From positions 1 to 64,000 of the IMG/VR virus record IMGVR_UViG_3300033143_002031: a stretch of 64,000 nt of DNA, one strand, 5' to 3'. The stretch is from a virus. The position numbers and the translations under genes are program-made. The notes beneath the pieces were generated by a model. That model did no database searches, was not told where the DNA came from, and saw only the letters and a program-made list of their open reading frames with translations. Below are positions 35,301 to 43,128 of the stretch, piece after piece. Position 1 is the first letter of the stretch. Each line of letters begins with the position of its first letter.

Positions 35301-35464
35301 GTTGGACCAAGGGCGGCGGCATGACCCTGAAGCAGATCTTCAAGGGCCACTTCCGCGAGGGGGTCGACCCTGTGGCAGACGGCAACGTGCTGATCACTGA
35401 CGACGTGCGACGGTTCCGCGTTCTCGTGGGCATGGACCCGCTGCCGCGACGCCTGGAGGGTTGA
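32393..35464 (+). CDS. Probable polyprotein: eight basic modules joined by seven acidic L-x-E linkers
   Basis: 1023 residues from ATG 32393. Linkers of the form EDVDDLDE|A occur at residues 201-208, 283-290, 385-392, 575-582, 651-658, 828-835 and 896-903, the fourth and fifth as EDEDDLDE and ESADDLDE. The residue before the bar is always Glu in L-x-E, the residue after is Ala, Gly or Arg. Modules are 68-208 residues and basic. Module 7 (836-903) contains a KOW-type stretch (GDKVRVTKGKMKGLKGVV). Module 4 resembles the end of the protein at 44362 (GLEAAS / GIEAAS). T4 gp21-type prohead proteases cut after L/I-x-E, so the chain could yield eight internal head proteins. The linkers are near-identical in DNA too. 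Confidence 0.8.
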   Translation: MTDHHSHLRRLVESRSDDTHLDPMAHFQTLSGIRPTLPGLTEEDESVFDKPQWVKDFKAGWEASKKAKKEIPPKKAYNMARVSKKHGTYWIDGYAAWVDHKRGAHAQPGVRDAKKMGLTEDVEFTERTVLGDVATFLKRKDVDNLSAADEKHVAMMLGHMGKGELQQIIRAWDRPLHHRNPEKVFIVDTAKDVLSHKIHSEDVDDLDEGDPKMLSKLGKPVKVVKAGVMKLYVYRSKSPYSKYAVVVQGKGGKKELPGASGNTPEEAIEKTKAMLKKAGGKVEDVDDLSERAPRYAAGGKSLGYFLSGLDLVIENQKKYGRPTYVGSAVRKLTHDQAQWVVKRVPTAGWMEGPNPTEGKKAVYLDAHSRKMWDFRNELETQAYEEDVDDLGEAVPLNVAAKEANAIASGAAKLARMLGQGRAAQMSKSDYTKARKLVGEMLFTAARAMDALSMDVKPILHASKQAKGGMSEASIVRGASPMADLPGGGGAGMYASDLQGFARELGRHLGQAGADYQSKAANRARGALGSVLAALGVIMKNIGLEAASIGVRKSARGIFKKYGKMAGQSNWLEAMEDEDDLDEADKLGKPDVITGMKFGTRYKYNHGIFIDHVEDKREYHVSQAGRPSKKLGYAKTLAKAKEIALRKGDFMESADDLDERQKVEPGMGGETVPGSIKIHPGKWGDFGKRGPKTVTSKPVMTRQGSFKLSSQALKMFAKMGDTPDQALFKGQQKIMNAIPREKLPTVIGETDIAGAQDELARNPKGAIQKFMRNIHKVSPKAGKMLRAVPENAALYFYIYAMNVSGRDMADEILKRYLTTHQAFKPVKKEDVDDLDEAMGLVKGDKVRVTKGKMKGLKGVVTYVGSGPKGDKVSVRIDHPVHRMMGPALVDPKILVKEDVDDLDEAKERFELVYGSGGTGGPYWTEWAAMEQAEKLMKGSRSETWIAVVPARQTTDLAKAKPTAYLHRKKKGWTKGGGMTLKQIFKGHFREGVDPVADGNVLITDDVRRFRVLVGMDPLPRRLEG

Positions 35465-35502
35465 TCGGCGACGATACACGGACGTAGGAAAGGACTAGGA
35501 CG

Positions 35503-35916
35503 ATGGGTGTTGTGGAACGGACATGGAAGGAACTCGGGTATGAGATCGAGGCGACGGGCTGGAAGGTATGGGTCCGGACGATGCCTCACCCGAGGAAGCA
35601 CGGAAGCCTCTGGCTCCCTCCGAAGGCGGGGAGCTTTCACGGCGAGCTACCGCACCTCCGGACGGTCTTCGCGACTGTCCTGAGTGCGGGTCCCCTGGGT
35701 GCGGCGTTGGAGTTGGAGCCGGGGGATATCATAGCCTTCAAGCGCCTGGAGTTCGCGTGGTGGAAGAAGCTGGAGTCCACGCAGGCTGATGAGTACGGTA
35801 GCGATGAGGAGTTCGTAGGTTATTTGGATGCGAACCACATCGTCTATATCGTGGAGGAAGCCGATGGTGTTCGAGTCGCACGAGACGCTGGGGAAGCTGC
35901 GGCAGCACCTATGTGA
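35503..35916 (+). CDS. Possible GroES-like (cpn10 fold) protein
   Basis: 137 residues. Pattern: GSLWLPP, then ATVLSAGPLG, LEPGDIIAFKRLEF, and a terminal VGYLDANHIVYIVEE. This order of strands (a mobile loop, a V-x-x-GPG strand, a GD-x-Ixx strand, and a final IxxIVE strand) is that of the co-chaperonin fold, as in T4 gp31. Sequence support is weak. If right, it would help GroEL fold phage proteins. Overlaps the next gene by 53 bases. Confidence 0.4.
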   Translation: MGVVERTWKELGYEIEATGWKVWVRTMPHPRKHGSLWLPPKAGSFHGELPHLRTVFATVLSAGPLGAALELEPGDIIAFKRLEFAWWKKLESTQADEYGSDEEFVGYLDANHIVYIVEEADGVRVARDAGEAAAAPM

Positions 35917-36520
35917 GGCTGTCGGGAAGGTCCCCTTCGGCACGATGATCGGCTGGCGCACGCCGGGCGGACGTGCCTACGGTGTCGTGGTCGGCATGGA
36001 GGGAAAGGAACTTCTCGCCCTGACGACCTACGACAAGGTCCTGAAGAAGGATCGCGGCCTGAAGTACTACCGGGACGAGGCACTGTCCAACAAACTCGAC
36101 CCCCTTATGCCCAGCGTCGTGATGGACCTCCAGCGAGTGCCGGCCGCCAAGGCGTTCAAGCACGGGCGTGTCACGGGCGCGGCCCTGAAGCCCTACACGG
36201 TGGCGGCGAAGCACCTGCAACTCGGAGGGCTCGACGGGTCCATTGGCAGCGAGTTCAAAAGAAGGAGCGAGGACATGAATTTCACAGAAGCCAACGCGAA
36301 GCTGGAAGCCATCCGGGAGGCCCTGGGCAGGCCAGGAGCAGGTCACGAGGAGAGTCGTGTCCCTGAATTCGACCATGCGTGCACGAAAGCGAAAGAGGCG
36401 GTAGGCGAAGCCTTCAAGCCGCTGCGGAAGAAGCACCCGGACGAATTTGCCAAGGTCCACAAACTCTACAGCGATGCGATCGACGCACTGGCCAAGGCAC
36501 AATACAAGTTGCGCCACTAG
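35864..36520 (+). CDS. Two-part basic protein of unknown function
   Basis: 218 residues; ATG 35864 follows GAGGAAG. The first 125 residues are alpha/beta and basic (GTMIGWRTPGGRAYGVVVG). The last 75 (MNFTEANAKLEAIREALG to the end) are a separate helical domain, whose inner ATG at 36276 follows AAAGAAGGAGCGAGGAC and could be an internal start. Part of the cargo-type block. Not recognised. Confidence 0.6.
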   Translation: MVFESHETLGKLRQHLCEAVGKVPFGTMIGWRTPGGRAYGVVVGMEGKELLALTTYDKVLKKDRGLKYYRDEALSNKLDPLMPSVVMDLQRVPAAKAFKHGRVTGAALKPYTVAAKHLQLGGLDGSIGSEFKRRSEDMNFTEANAKLEAIREALGRPGAGHEESRVPEFDHACTKAKEAVGEAFKPLRKKHPDEFAKVHKLYSDAIDALAKAQYKLRH

Positions 36521-36529
36521 GGGGCCGGC

Positions 36530-37300
36530 ATGACCATCTATAGTGACACCCTCGGCATCCTCCAGGAGCTACGGGCTCAGTTCGAGCCGCTCGAACCTGA
36601 CGCCCCGTGGGACGGCACCCTGGACGACTGGTACGAGCACTTCGAGCGCAAACTCGATCTCGACATCACCGAAGAGGAGATGGAGGAGGGCTCCCGCGCC
36701 GTCATGCACTGGGTGAAGAAGAAGTTCGGCGCTGCCAAGATGAAGGCCCACCGCGCGTTCGTGAAGATGGTCCGCAAGAACCCGTCCGCGCACCGCCGCA
36801 AGATGCGCCAGAGCGCGAAGTACCACCGGCTCCACAAGTGGCACGACAAGCTCATGCAGAAGACCAGCCGACCCGGCTGGGTTCGTCGTCACATCCGGGC
36901 TCACGAGGAGATTCCGGACGATCTGATGGCTCTCTCCGAGCGCGACCCGGGCCAGGCGTTCATGGACCTGCCCTTCGAGCTACGCACGACTGAGGGAGGC
37001 GCCACGGACTCCGGCGCCGAGTTGACGGACAAGGGCCGCGCCAAGGCGGCTCAGGCAGCCAGCGACAAGACCGGGAAGGCCGTTCCCCAGCACTACCAGA
37101 AGACCTGCTCCATGGCGTCGTTCAACGCCAACGTCCGCTATTTCTACGATGTCAAAGGGAAGGAGTGGGAGGGCTCGAAGCAGGAGAAACTCCAGCGGGC
37201 CATTGCCGCGTCCTACAGCGTCCTGAAGCGTGCTTGTGGGGTTCACCCGAAAGAGCGCATGACCCCTTCTCAGATCGTGAAGCATGGAAGCAAGGCGTGA
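36530..37300 (+). CDS. Basic modular protein
   Basis: 256 residues. Acidic N-terminal 60 residues, then a very basic helical stretch (KMKAHRAFVKMVRKNPSAHR, RRKMRQSAKYHRLHK), an L-S-E|R site (MALSERDPG) near residue 135, and a C-terminal helical domain. It looks like the other candidate internal proteins. The stop overlaps the HNH gene start (GTGA at 37297). Confidence 0.6.
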   Translation: MTIYSDTLGILQELRAQFEPLEPDAPWDGTLDDWYEHFERKLDLDITEEEMEEGSRAVMHWVKKKFGAAKMKAHRAFVKMVRKNPSAHRRKMRQSAKYHRLHKWHDKLMQKTSRPGWVRRHIRAHEEIPDDLMALSERDPGQAFMDLPFELRTTEGGATDSGAELTDKGRAKAAQAASDKTGKAVPQHYQKTCSMASFNANVRYFYDVKGKEWEGSKQEKLQRAIAASYSVLKRACGVHPKERMTPSQIVKHGSKA

Positions 37301-37764
37301 GGGTCGCAGACACCGAGCGGTTCGGTAGGAAAGTCCAGAAATCAGCCGGGTGTTGGGTATGGGCCGCATACAAGGACAACGAAGGGTACGGACATTTCTA
37401 CTTCGAGGGACGTCGGGAGCTTGCACACCGTGTGGCGTGGGTTCTGGCAAACGGTGATATCCCGGACGATCTGTTCGTGCTTCACTCGTGTGACAATCCC
37501 TCTTGTGTTAGACCTGATCATCTCTTCCTCGGAACTCAATTGGAGAACATCCAAGATCGGAACGTGAAGGGTCGGACCTCGTGTGTGTCCCGGAACGTCG
37601 GAGCTTCGCATGGTCTCGCGAAATTGGATGAGGTGACTGTTCGTGTGGTGAGGGAGAGGTACTGTGGTGGAGGTATTACTCAGCGAGCGTTAGCCGAGGA
37701 GTTCGGGGTTTCTCAGCAGACCATTTCTAGGGCCGTGCGTGGAGAACTCTGGTCGCACGTTTGA
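37297..37764 (+). CDS. HNH homing endonuclease
   Basis: 155 residues from GTG 37297. The core LHSCDNPSCVRPDHLFLGTQ, followed by ENIQDRNVKGR, is the zinc-containing HNH motif of phage homing endonucleases. The C terminus has a helix-turn-helix (TQRALAEEFGVSQQTISRAV) for DNA recognition. Base use is less GC-rich than its neighbours, and it is wedged by a four-base overlap behind a cargo-type gene, so it is probably a mobile gene acquired recently. Confidence 0.85.
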   Translation: MRVADTERFGRKVQKSAGCWVWAAYKDNEGYGHFYFEGRRELAHRVAWVLANGDIPDDLFVLHSCDNPSCVRPDHLFLGTQLENIQDRNVKGRTSCVSRNVGASHGLAKLDEVTVRVVRERYCGGGITQRALAEEFGVSQQTISRAVRGELWSHV

Positions 37765-37816
37765 TCCCACCCTTTGCTCTTGACTACTCCCTTCTTATCT
37801 GGTAGCCCTTGTCTTC

Positions 37817-38470
37817 ATGAGTTCAACGAAAAGAGGGGGCCAGCGCTCACCCGCAGATCAATATCCCACGCCCCCCTGGTGCGTTCATCGTCTCATGGAC
37901 CGCGTGAAGCTGCCGACCGAGGGCATCTGGTACGAGCCCTGTGCCGGCGACGGCTCGATCATTCAGACCGTCAACACACGAGGCTTCTACCCGGAGTGGT
38001 GGGCGAACGAGCTTCGCGAGGAGGAGAGGCCGAAGCTCACGGTGTCTCTGCCACGTGATGGCACGCTCACCATCGGGGACTACCTGGACCCCGGTCTCCA
38101 ACTGCCGCCTCGTGACCTCGTGACGCTGGTCAAGACGAATCCGCCCTACCGCATTGCGTGGGAGGTGTTGCACAAGAGCCTGCGTGAGTTCCCGCTGGCT
38201 CACATCATGTTGCTCCTGCGGGTAAACTTCATCGCCTCGCAGGCCCGGCACGGCTTCATGAGTCAGTTCATGCCGGATCTGTACGTGCTGCCGAACCGGC
38301 CCGGCTTCAAGGGCTGGGGCAAGACGGATAGCCCGGAATATGGCTGGTTCCACTGGCACCCGAGCCCACGGGCACGCACGCGAGGGGCTATCGAGCTACT
38401 GGAACTGACCTCGAAAGAAGAGCGGAAGCGAGTTCCCGACGCTCCGATCGTCTATCCAGTGGAAGCGTAG
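37817..38470 (+). CDS. DNA adenine-N6 methyltransferase
   Basis: 217 residues from ATG 37817. An N-terminal YPTPPWCVHRLMD segment precedes motif I (WYEPCAGDGSII, AdoMet binding) and the catalytic TNPPYRIAW. This is the single-domain adenine methylase type found in many phages, which modifies phage DNA against host restriction. No partner endonuclease is seen next to it apart from the HNH gene. The recognition site is unknown. Confidence 0.8.
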   Translation: MSSTKRGGQRSPADQYPTPPWCVHRLMDRVKLPTEGIWYEPCAGDGSIIQTVNTRGFYPEWWANELREEERPKLTVSLPRDGTLTIGDYLDPGLQLPPRDLVTLVKTNPPYRIAWEVLHKSLREFPLAHIMLLLRVNFIASQARHGFMSQFMPDLYVLPNRPGFKGWGKTDSPEYGWFHWHPSPRARTRGAIELLELTSKEERKRVPDAPIVYPVEA

Positions 38471-38481
38471 AATGTGCTGCT

Positions 38482-38733
38482 ATGAGCAGGCGAGGCAGGC
38501 CGGCGGACGACATGCCACCCATGATCGATCCGAGGTGGGCCGAGTGGTCTGCACCGCTCCTGGATTACCTTGTCGAGAAGCCCCGGACGTGGAAGGGACT
38601 GGAGGCGTGGCGCCGGTCCCAAGGTGTCAGTGGCTACCTGTTTCGCAACTGCCTCGCGTGGCTGGAAGATGCGGGGGTTGTCCGGTCTGAGGGCAGCGGC
38701 AAGCGTGTGAAGTGGAAGGAACGAAAACTTTGA
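38482..38733 (+). CDS. Small winged-helix-like protein
   Basis: 83 residues. The segment WSAPLLDYLVEKPRTWKGLE, then FRNCLAWLEDAGVVRSEGSG and KRVKWKE, has helix-helix-wing spacing with a terminal wing (a typical small winged helix). It follows the methyltransferase and may regulate it. TAGAAT at 38468 could be a -10. Weak call. Confidence 0.5.
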   Translation: MSRRGRPADDMPPMIDPRWAEWSAPLLDYLVEKPRTWKGLEAWRRSQGVSGYLFRNCLAWLEDAGVVRSEGSGKRVKWKERKL

Positions 38734-38746
38734 GAGGAGACGGACG

Positions 38747-39415
38747 ATGGGGATCAGGTTCAACAACGTGACGGTGCTCTGTGATGCGACTTGCAAGGCG
38801 TGCGAGCACAGGTGTTCGGCCGAGACTGTAGCCTCTCTCGACAATGGTCAACTCCGCGTGCTCATTCCGAGTGGCTGGACGCAGGACGGTGACATTCTGC
38901 TCGGCCCCAACTGCACGGAGGAGAGGGCTCTCAGGCTCGTGCACGGGGCCGATCTACCTGACCCGGCCGAGGACCCTCCAGCGCTTCTGGAGACGCGCAG
39001 GGATCGGCTGGAAACCATGAAGGAGGTCGTCCGCGCTGACCTGGAGGACCGCGAGGCCGAGTTCCCAGAGCTACGCGAGTTCGTCCGGCAGATCGTCTTG
39101 AAGGACGGCGACGTGCCTGACTTCCTGGGGCACATCGGTAACGGCGTGAAGACCCAGGCCGAGGTGCGCGTTCGCGGAGGGTACGTCGAAATCTCCATGA
39201 GACCGCATGGGGTGGAGTTCGACCTCACCGGGAAGAAGGCGTCCAGATGGGAGCCCGGACGGGAGAAGCTGTCCCTGACCATGAAGCATGACAACCTCGT
39301 TCTCGTGGACCCGCCGCCGTTTATGGACCCGCAGGTGGTCGAGTGGGTCCAGAACTGTCTAAAGACCATGGCGCCTGAAGAGGTGTCAGCCACCGACGAA
39401 CCCGTGGCGCAGTGA
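38747..39415 (+). CDS. Protein with N-terminal Cys cluster
   Basis: 222 residues, AGGAGA upstream of the ATG. N-terminal CDATCKACEHRC spacing suggests a metal-binding knuckle at residues about 12-23. A charged central helix (RDRLETMKEVVRADLEDREA) and a beta-rich C-terminal half follow. Function unknown. Confidence 0.6.
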   Translation: MGIRFNNVTVLCDATCKACEHRCSAETVASLDNGQLRVLIPSGWTQDGDILLGPNCTEERALRLVHGADLPDPAEDPPALLETRRDRLETMKEVVRADLEDREAEFPELREFVRQIVLKDGDVPDFLGHIGNGVKTQAEVRVRGGYVEISMRPHGVEFDLTGKKASRWEPGREKLSLTMKHDNLVLVDPPPFMDPQVVEWVQNCLKTMAPEEVSATDEPVAQ

Positions 39416-39455
39416 GCAAGATCGGCTATACTGCCCCACCTTTGGGGTGGAGACG

Positions 39456-39653
39456 ATGTTGCAGTCGAGGGATGAAGTTCGCGCCCTGTTCGGCGGGGCG
39501 CAGATGCAGACCAAGGACTCGCGGCGGAGCCAGGTCGCCGCTGCGAGCTACCTGTACCAGTTGGCGGAGCAAGTCCGTGATGGCTCGGTGCAGGACTTCG
39601 ATGTCCGGTGGAACGCCGCAGGGGACGTTGAGGCTAGCGTGACGCCCCGGTGA
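39456..39653 (+). CDS. Small protein of unknown function
   Basis: 65 residues; ATG 39456 chosen over GTG 39447 because GGGGTGGAG then lies correctly upstream. Mixed charge, no motif. A TATACT hexamer at 39427 and a small hairpin (CCCCACCTTTGGGG) precede it. Confidence 0.5.
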   Translation: MLQSRDEVRALFGGAQMQTKDSRRSQVAAASYLYQLAEQVRDGSVQDFDVRWNAAGDVEASVTPR

Positions 39654-39679
39654 CAAACTCGGGCGTCCGGAGGAGACAC

Positions 39680-40996
39680 ATGGCGAAACAACCGAAGAAG
39701 AAGCCTGTCGATGACGCTGGTGACCCTCTGTACGACAGCCTGCCAGAGGTTCCGCACAAGACGTCACCGGCCCAGGCAGCCAAGAACGTCCCGGCCAAGG
39801 TGCCGGACCAGCGTCAGAGGTTCGAGGGGGCCTCGATCGAGGGAGACGACCCTCTGAAGGACACTGGTGGGGGCGTGAGCATCCCGGACTACCAGGATGC
39901 CTACCAGCCCCCGAGCGCGCCCAAGACCGTGGAGGACGACTTCCAGGGCGGCGAGACGCGCTCTGCGATCCGTATGGCGTTCATCGGTGCCGGGCAGGGC
40001 GGGGGACGCATCGCCCAGGCGTTCTACGACATGGGCTACCGGCGTGTGATGGTCTGCAACACGACCTCGCAGGACATGGAGTCGCTCACCATCCCGGCGA
40101 AGCTGGTCATCGGCAACGATCGGGGCGGCGCCGGCAAGGACCCCGAGGAGGGAAAACTCGCAGCCCAGGAGTCCTACGAAGACCTCATGGACGCCATGAT
40201 GCGAACCTTCGGCGAGGGCGTGGAGCACGTCTACATCTGCGTGGGTGGTGGGGGAGGCTCAGGCACGGGCTCGTGGCCGGTGCTGCTCGACGCAGCGCGG
40301 GAGTACGCCAAGAGCACGAACATCGAGAAGCCCTTTGGCAAGCACCTCGGCGTGATCATGAGCCTGCCCAAGAGGAGCGAGGGCGCCAGGGTCCAGCGCA
40401 ACTCGCACATTGCGATCACCGACGCGCTGTCGAAGCTCAACCGAGGGCTCATCTCCTCCCTGGTCATCGTGGACAACGCCAAGATCCACGAGCTTTACCC
40501 CGGTCTGCCAGTGAAGCAGTTCTGGACCGTGGCCAACCGCAACTTCGCGGCTGTGCTTCACACGTTCAACCTGCTTGCGGCCAAGGACTCGGAGTACAAC
40601 ACCTTCGACCGGGCCGACCTCCGAAGCGTCGTCCAGAACGGCCTCATGGTCTTCGGCATGACGCGAGTGGAGCGCTGGCAGGGCAAGGATGACATCTCGA
40701 AAGCTGTCCGTCAGAACCTCAAGGGTACGCTCCTCGCGGACGGCTTCGACCTGTCCAAGGCGGATATGGCCGGTGCCATCGTCCTGGCCCATGATGAGAT
40801 CCTGTCCGAGATACCCATGGAGAACATCGACTACGCCTTCAGCAGTCTTGGTCGTGCGTTGGGCAACGAGGGCATCACCCTCCACAACGGCATCTACGAG
40901 AGCAAGGGCCGCGTCTCCATGCGGGTCTTCACGATCATCTCTGGCCTCGAAGCCCCTCAAGAGCGGATCGACGAGCTAGAGCAAGCGGCCCGCTAA
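39680..40996 (+). CDS. FtsZ/tubulin-like GTPase
   Basis: 438 residues from ATG 39680; an upstream in-frame start at 39650 lacks a better ribosome site. After a disordered N-terminal 100 residues comes FIGAGQGGGRIAQAF (about 103-115), a CNTTSQDMESL nucleotide loop, and the tubulin signature GGGGGSGTGS (about 188-198). A FDLSKADMAGAIV segment near residue 356 sits where the T7 loop would lie. These are the GTP-binding and polymer-contact parts of the tubulin/FtsZ superfamily. Jumbo-phage PhuZ filaments centre the phage nucleus; whether this one does so cannot be told from the sequence. Confidence 0.8.
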   Translation: MAKQPKKKPVDDAGDPLYDSLPEVPHKTSPAQAAKNVPAKVPDQRQRFEGASIEGDDPLKDTGGGVSIPDYQDAYQPPSAPKTVEDDFQGGETRSAIRMAFIGAGQGGGRIAQAFYDMGYRRVMVCNTTSQDMESLTIPAKLVIGNDRGGAGKDPEEGKLAAQESYEDLMDAMMRTFGEGVEHVYICVGGGGGSGTGSWPVLLDAAREYAKSTNIEKPFGKHLGVIMSLPKRSEGARVQRNSHIAITDALSKLNRGLISSLVIVDNAKIHELYPGLPVKQFWTVANRNFAAVLHTFNLLAAKDSEYNTFDRADLRSVVQNGLMVFGMTRVERWQGKDDISKAVRQNLKGTLLADGFDLSKADMAGAIVLAHDEILSEIPMENIDYAFSSLGRALGNEGITLHNGIYESKGRVSMRVFTIISGLEAPQERIDELEQAAR

Positions 40997-41050
40997 CCCC
41001 TCGATCCCTGAAGAGTTTTCATCCTACCCCGTTCGCGCTACCATGTAGTC

Positions 41051-41233
41051 GTGGCTGGCCAACAGGAGTGGGAGCCGGAAGCGACCCCGCCTCGACCGCA
41101 GCCCTTGTGGAAGGTGTACGTGAACGGCCGACTGAAGGCCCTATACGGAATCGAACGGCGGGCTAGCGGAATGAGGCAGGCGAAGCTGTATGCGTGGGTC
41201 GGGGAGCAGCCCCGACGACGCCGCGCGTCCTGA
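41051..41233 (+). CDS. Small basic protein
   Basis: 60 residues from GTG 41051, ending in RRRRAS. Central WKVYVNGRLKALYG could be a beta hairpin. No ribosome site stands out. Possibly real because it fills the gap before the next gene and has a compact, protein-like composition. Confidence 0.4.
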   Translation: MAGQQEWEPEATPPRPQPLWKVYVNGRLKALYGIERRASGMRQAKLYAWVGEQPRRRRAS

Positions 41234-41274
41234 CCGCTGGTCTCGCAAACTCGATCCATGATATAGAGGATGAC

Positions 41275-43128
41275 ATGGCGAACGCTCCGACGATCAACAC
41301 AGCATCGTGGCGGCTCCCGAAGCGGGCTCACTCGGCCCCAGAGGCGACCTTCACGGATGATATGTACCGAGCGAAGGGCCTCCCTGTGGACCCGGAGCGC
41401 CTGCCAACGACAGGCGGTTCCGGCCGGTCTGTCGTGGACACCACCGAGTGGCGTCTCCCGACGAAGGAGGAGCGCGAAGCCAAGGCACTCGAAGAGGCGA
41501 AGGAGCGCCACCACGCCAAGAACTTCGAGGTCGAACTCGACGACTCCGAGTTTGACGACCTCGACGACGAGTACAACGATGACGACTACGCCGGCCTCGA
41601 AGAGCCTGAGCCGAAGAAGAGCAAGGCCGAGAGCCGAATGCAGGAGATCAAGACCTGCAAGGGCTCCTACCTGAAGCGAAGTGCCGGTCTGAAGGTCAAG
41701 GGCCAGCAAGGGCGTGGACGAGGTAGAGGCGTTGGACGAGGCGAAGGTCCGATCGGCAGACAGGACGCAGGACCGCCGCGAGCCGCCGACGATGACGCAG
41801 TGGACGAGGTGACCAGCCTGCGCCACATCCAAAGACAACTCGCCGGCCTCGAAGAGTCCAGGGGCCTGGAGTTTGCCATCGGGCAGCCCTACCGGCGTCT
41901 GCCCGGACCTCTGACCGAGATGGATCGCACCGGCTTCAGCGGCCAGACGCCTGAGAACAAGGCGTACAACGTCATCATGAGCGCTGGCATGGTCTCGAAC
42001 ACGGCTCACGCGAAGAAGGAGATCGAGGCGCTGGCCAAGAAGCTACGGACGACGATGCCGCACCTGATCAGTGCGGCCTTCGAGCGCCACCTTCAAGCGT
42101 TGAAGGGGGGCGCCCGTCCTGTGACCGGGACGCAGAACGACATGAAGCGCGAGATGGCGCACATGGCGAAGGCGGCCAAGGCGCTCGGGGCCTACGAGCT
42201 ATTGGTCAAGGCGGCGAAGAAGTACTCCCCCAAGAGGGAGTCCGAGGTCCCCCGCGAGCAGCAAGCTCTCGCCGGCATGACCGAGCGAGCCCCGCTGCCG
42301 CACCCGATGACCGACACGCGCCCCGTAGGCCCACGGCCAGCCCACGGCATCCTGGACGACGGGACTGACTCGGGCGAGTCCTACGTGGACAAGATCCTCG
42401 CCGAGAGCCGCTGGTTCTTCGACGACGGTCCAGGAGCGACGCGCCCTTTTGACGAGGCGCCCGGCGGCAGAGCCGGGCCGTGGCGGGGCTCCGACGACGA
42501 GCCGGCCAAGACTCCGATCGTTCGCAAGGGCAAGGTCAAGGGGACGGTAGGACAGGCCAAGGGCGGCGACAAGGGCGAGCCCGAGGAAGAGCCCGAGGAC
42601 GACGATGCTGGTGACGGGGAGAAGAAGCAGGTTCCCCCGAAGGGCAAGGGCAAGAGCAAGGGCAAGCCGAAAGCTCCCCCCGAGGAAGAGCCCGACGAAG
42701 ACGAGGAGCAGGACGAGGGGGTGCTCGGTGAGCGCGACTCGGGCGCTGCTCATGGCCTGAAGTCCCTCGGCCACCACCTGAAGGCAGCCGGACACCGAGC
42801 GGGCCATGGGTCTATGGCCCAGAGTGCGAAGGCCGGGCTCCACCACCACCTCCAGAAGTTCGCCAAGAAGCACGGCATCAAAGCATTCGGTCACGAGCCG
42901 GAGAAGGCCGAGCCGAAGGCCAAGGCCAAGCCGAAGAAGTCAGCGATCAAGGCCAAGGCCAAGCCGAAGACCAAGCCGAAGCCCCTGAAGCTGCACACCA
43001 AGGCCCTGAAGAAGTCTCGGGCTGCCAAGGCCAAGGCTGCCAAGGCCGGCACGGCGCCGAAGCTCAAGAAGATGAAGCGCAAGTTGCGTGAAATTCTCGA
43101 TCTCGGTCCTCCCAACATTCTGCTGTAA
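41275..43128 (+). CDS. Histone-H1-like basic protein with acidic N-terminal half
   Basis: 617 residues from ATG 41275. Residues 50-110 are strongly acidic (DDSEFDDLDDEYNDDDYAG). An RG-rich patch (GRGRGRGVGRGEG) follows, then a helical domain (about 225-330). The last 70 residues are Lys/Ala/Pro repeats (AKPKKSAIKAKAKPKTKPKP, KKSRAAKAKAAKAG) like eukaryotic or bacterial H1 tails. It should bind DNA, perhaps in the capsid. An L-x-E site (VLGERD) lies in the second half. Confidence 0.7.
   Translation: MANAPTINTASWRLPKRAHSAPEATFTDDMYRAKGLPVDPERLPTTGGSGRSVVDTTEWRLPTKEEREAKALEEAKERHHAKNFEVELDDSEFDDLDDEYNDDDYAGLEEPEPKKSKAESRMQEIKTCKGSYLKRSAGLKVKGQQGRGRGRGVGRGEGPIGRQDAGPPRAADDDAVDEVTSLRHIQRQLAGLEESRGLEFAIGQPYRRLPGPLTEMDRTGFSGQTPENKAYNVIMSAGMVSNTAHAKKEIEALAKKLRTTMPHLISAAFERHLQALKGGARPVTGTQNDMKREMAHMAKAAKALGAYELLVKAAKKYSPKRESEVPREQQALAGMTERAPLPHPMTDTRPVGPRPAHGILDDGTDSGESYVDKILAESRWFFDDGPGATRPFDEAPGGRAGPWRGSDDEPAKTPIVRKGKVKGTVGQAKGGDKGEPEEEPEDDDAGDGEKKQVPPKGKGKSKGKPKAPPEEEPDEDEEQDEGVLGERDSGAAHGLKSLGHHLKAAGHRAGHGSMAQSAKAGLHHHLQKFAKKHGIKAFGHEPEKAEPKAKAKPKKSAIKAKAKPKTKPKPLKLHTKALKKSRAAKAKAAKAGTAPKLKKMKRKLREILDLGPPNILL

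Noticed and set aside
36276-36520. Separate gene from the inner ATG of the 218-residue protein
   Set aside because: A purine-rich site precedes it, so internal initiation is possible, but the frame is continuous with the upstream part and nothing requires a second start.
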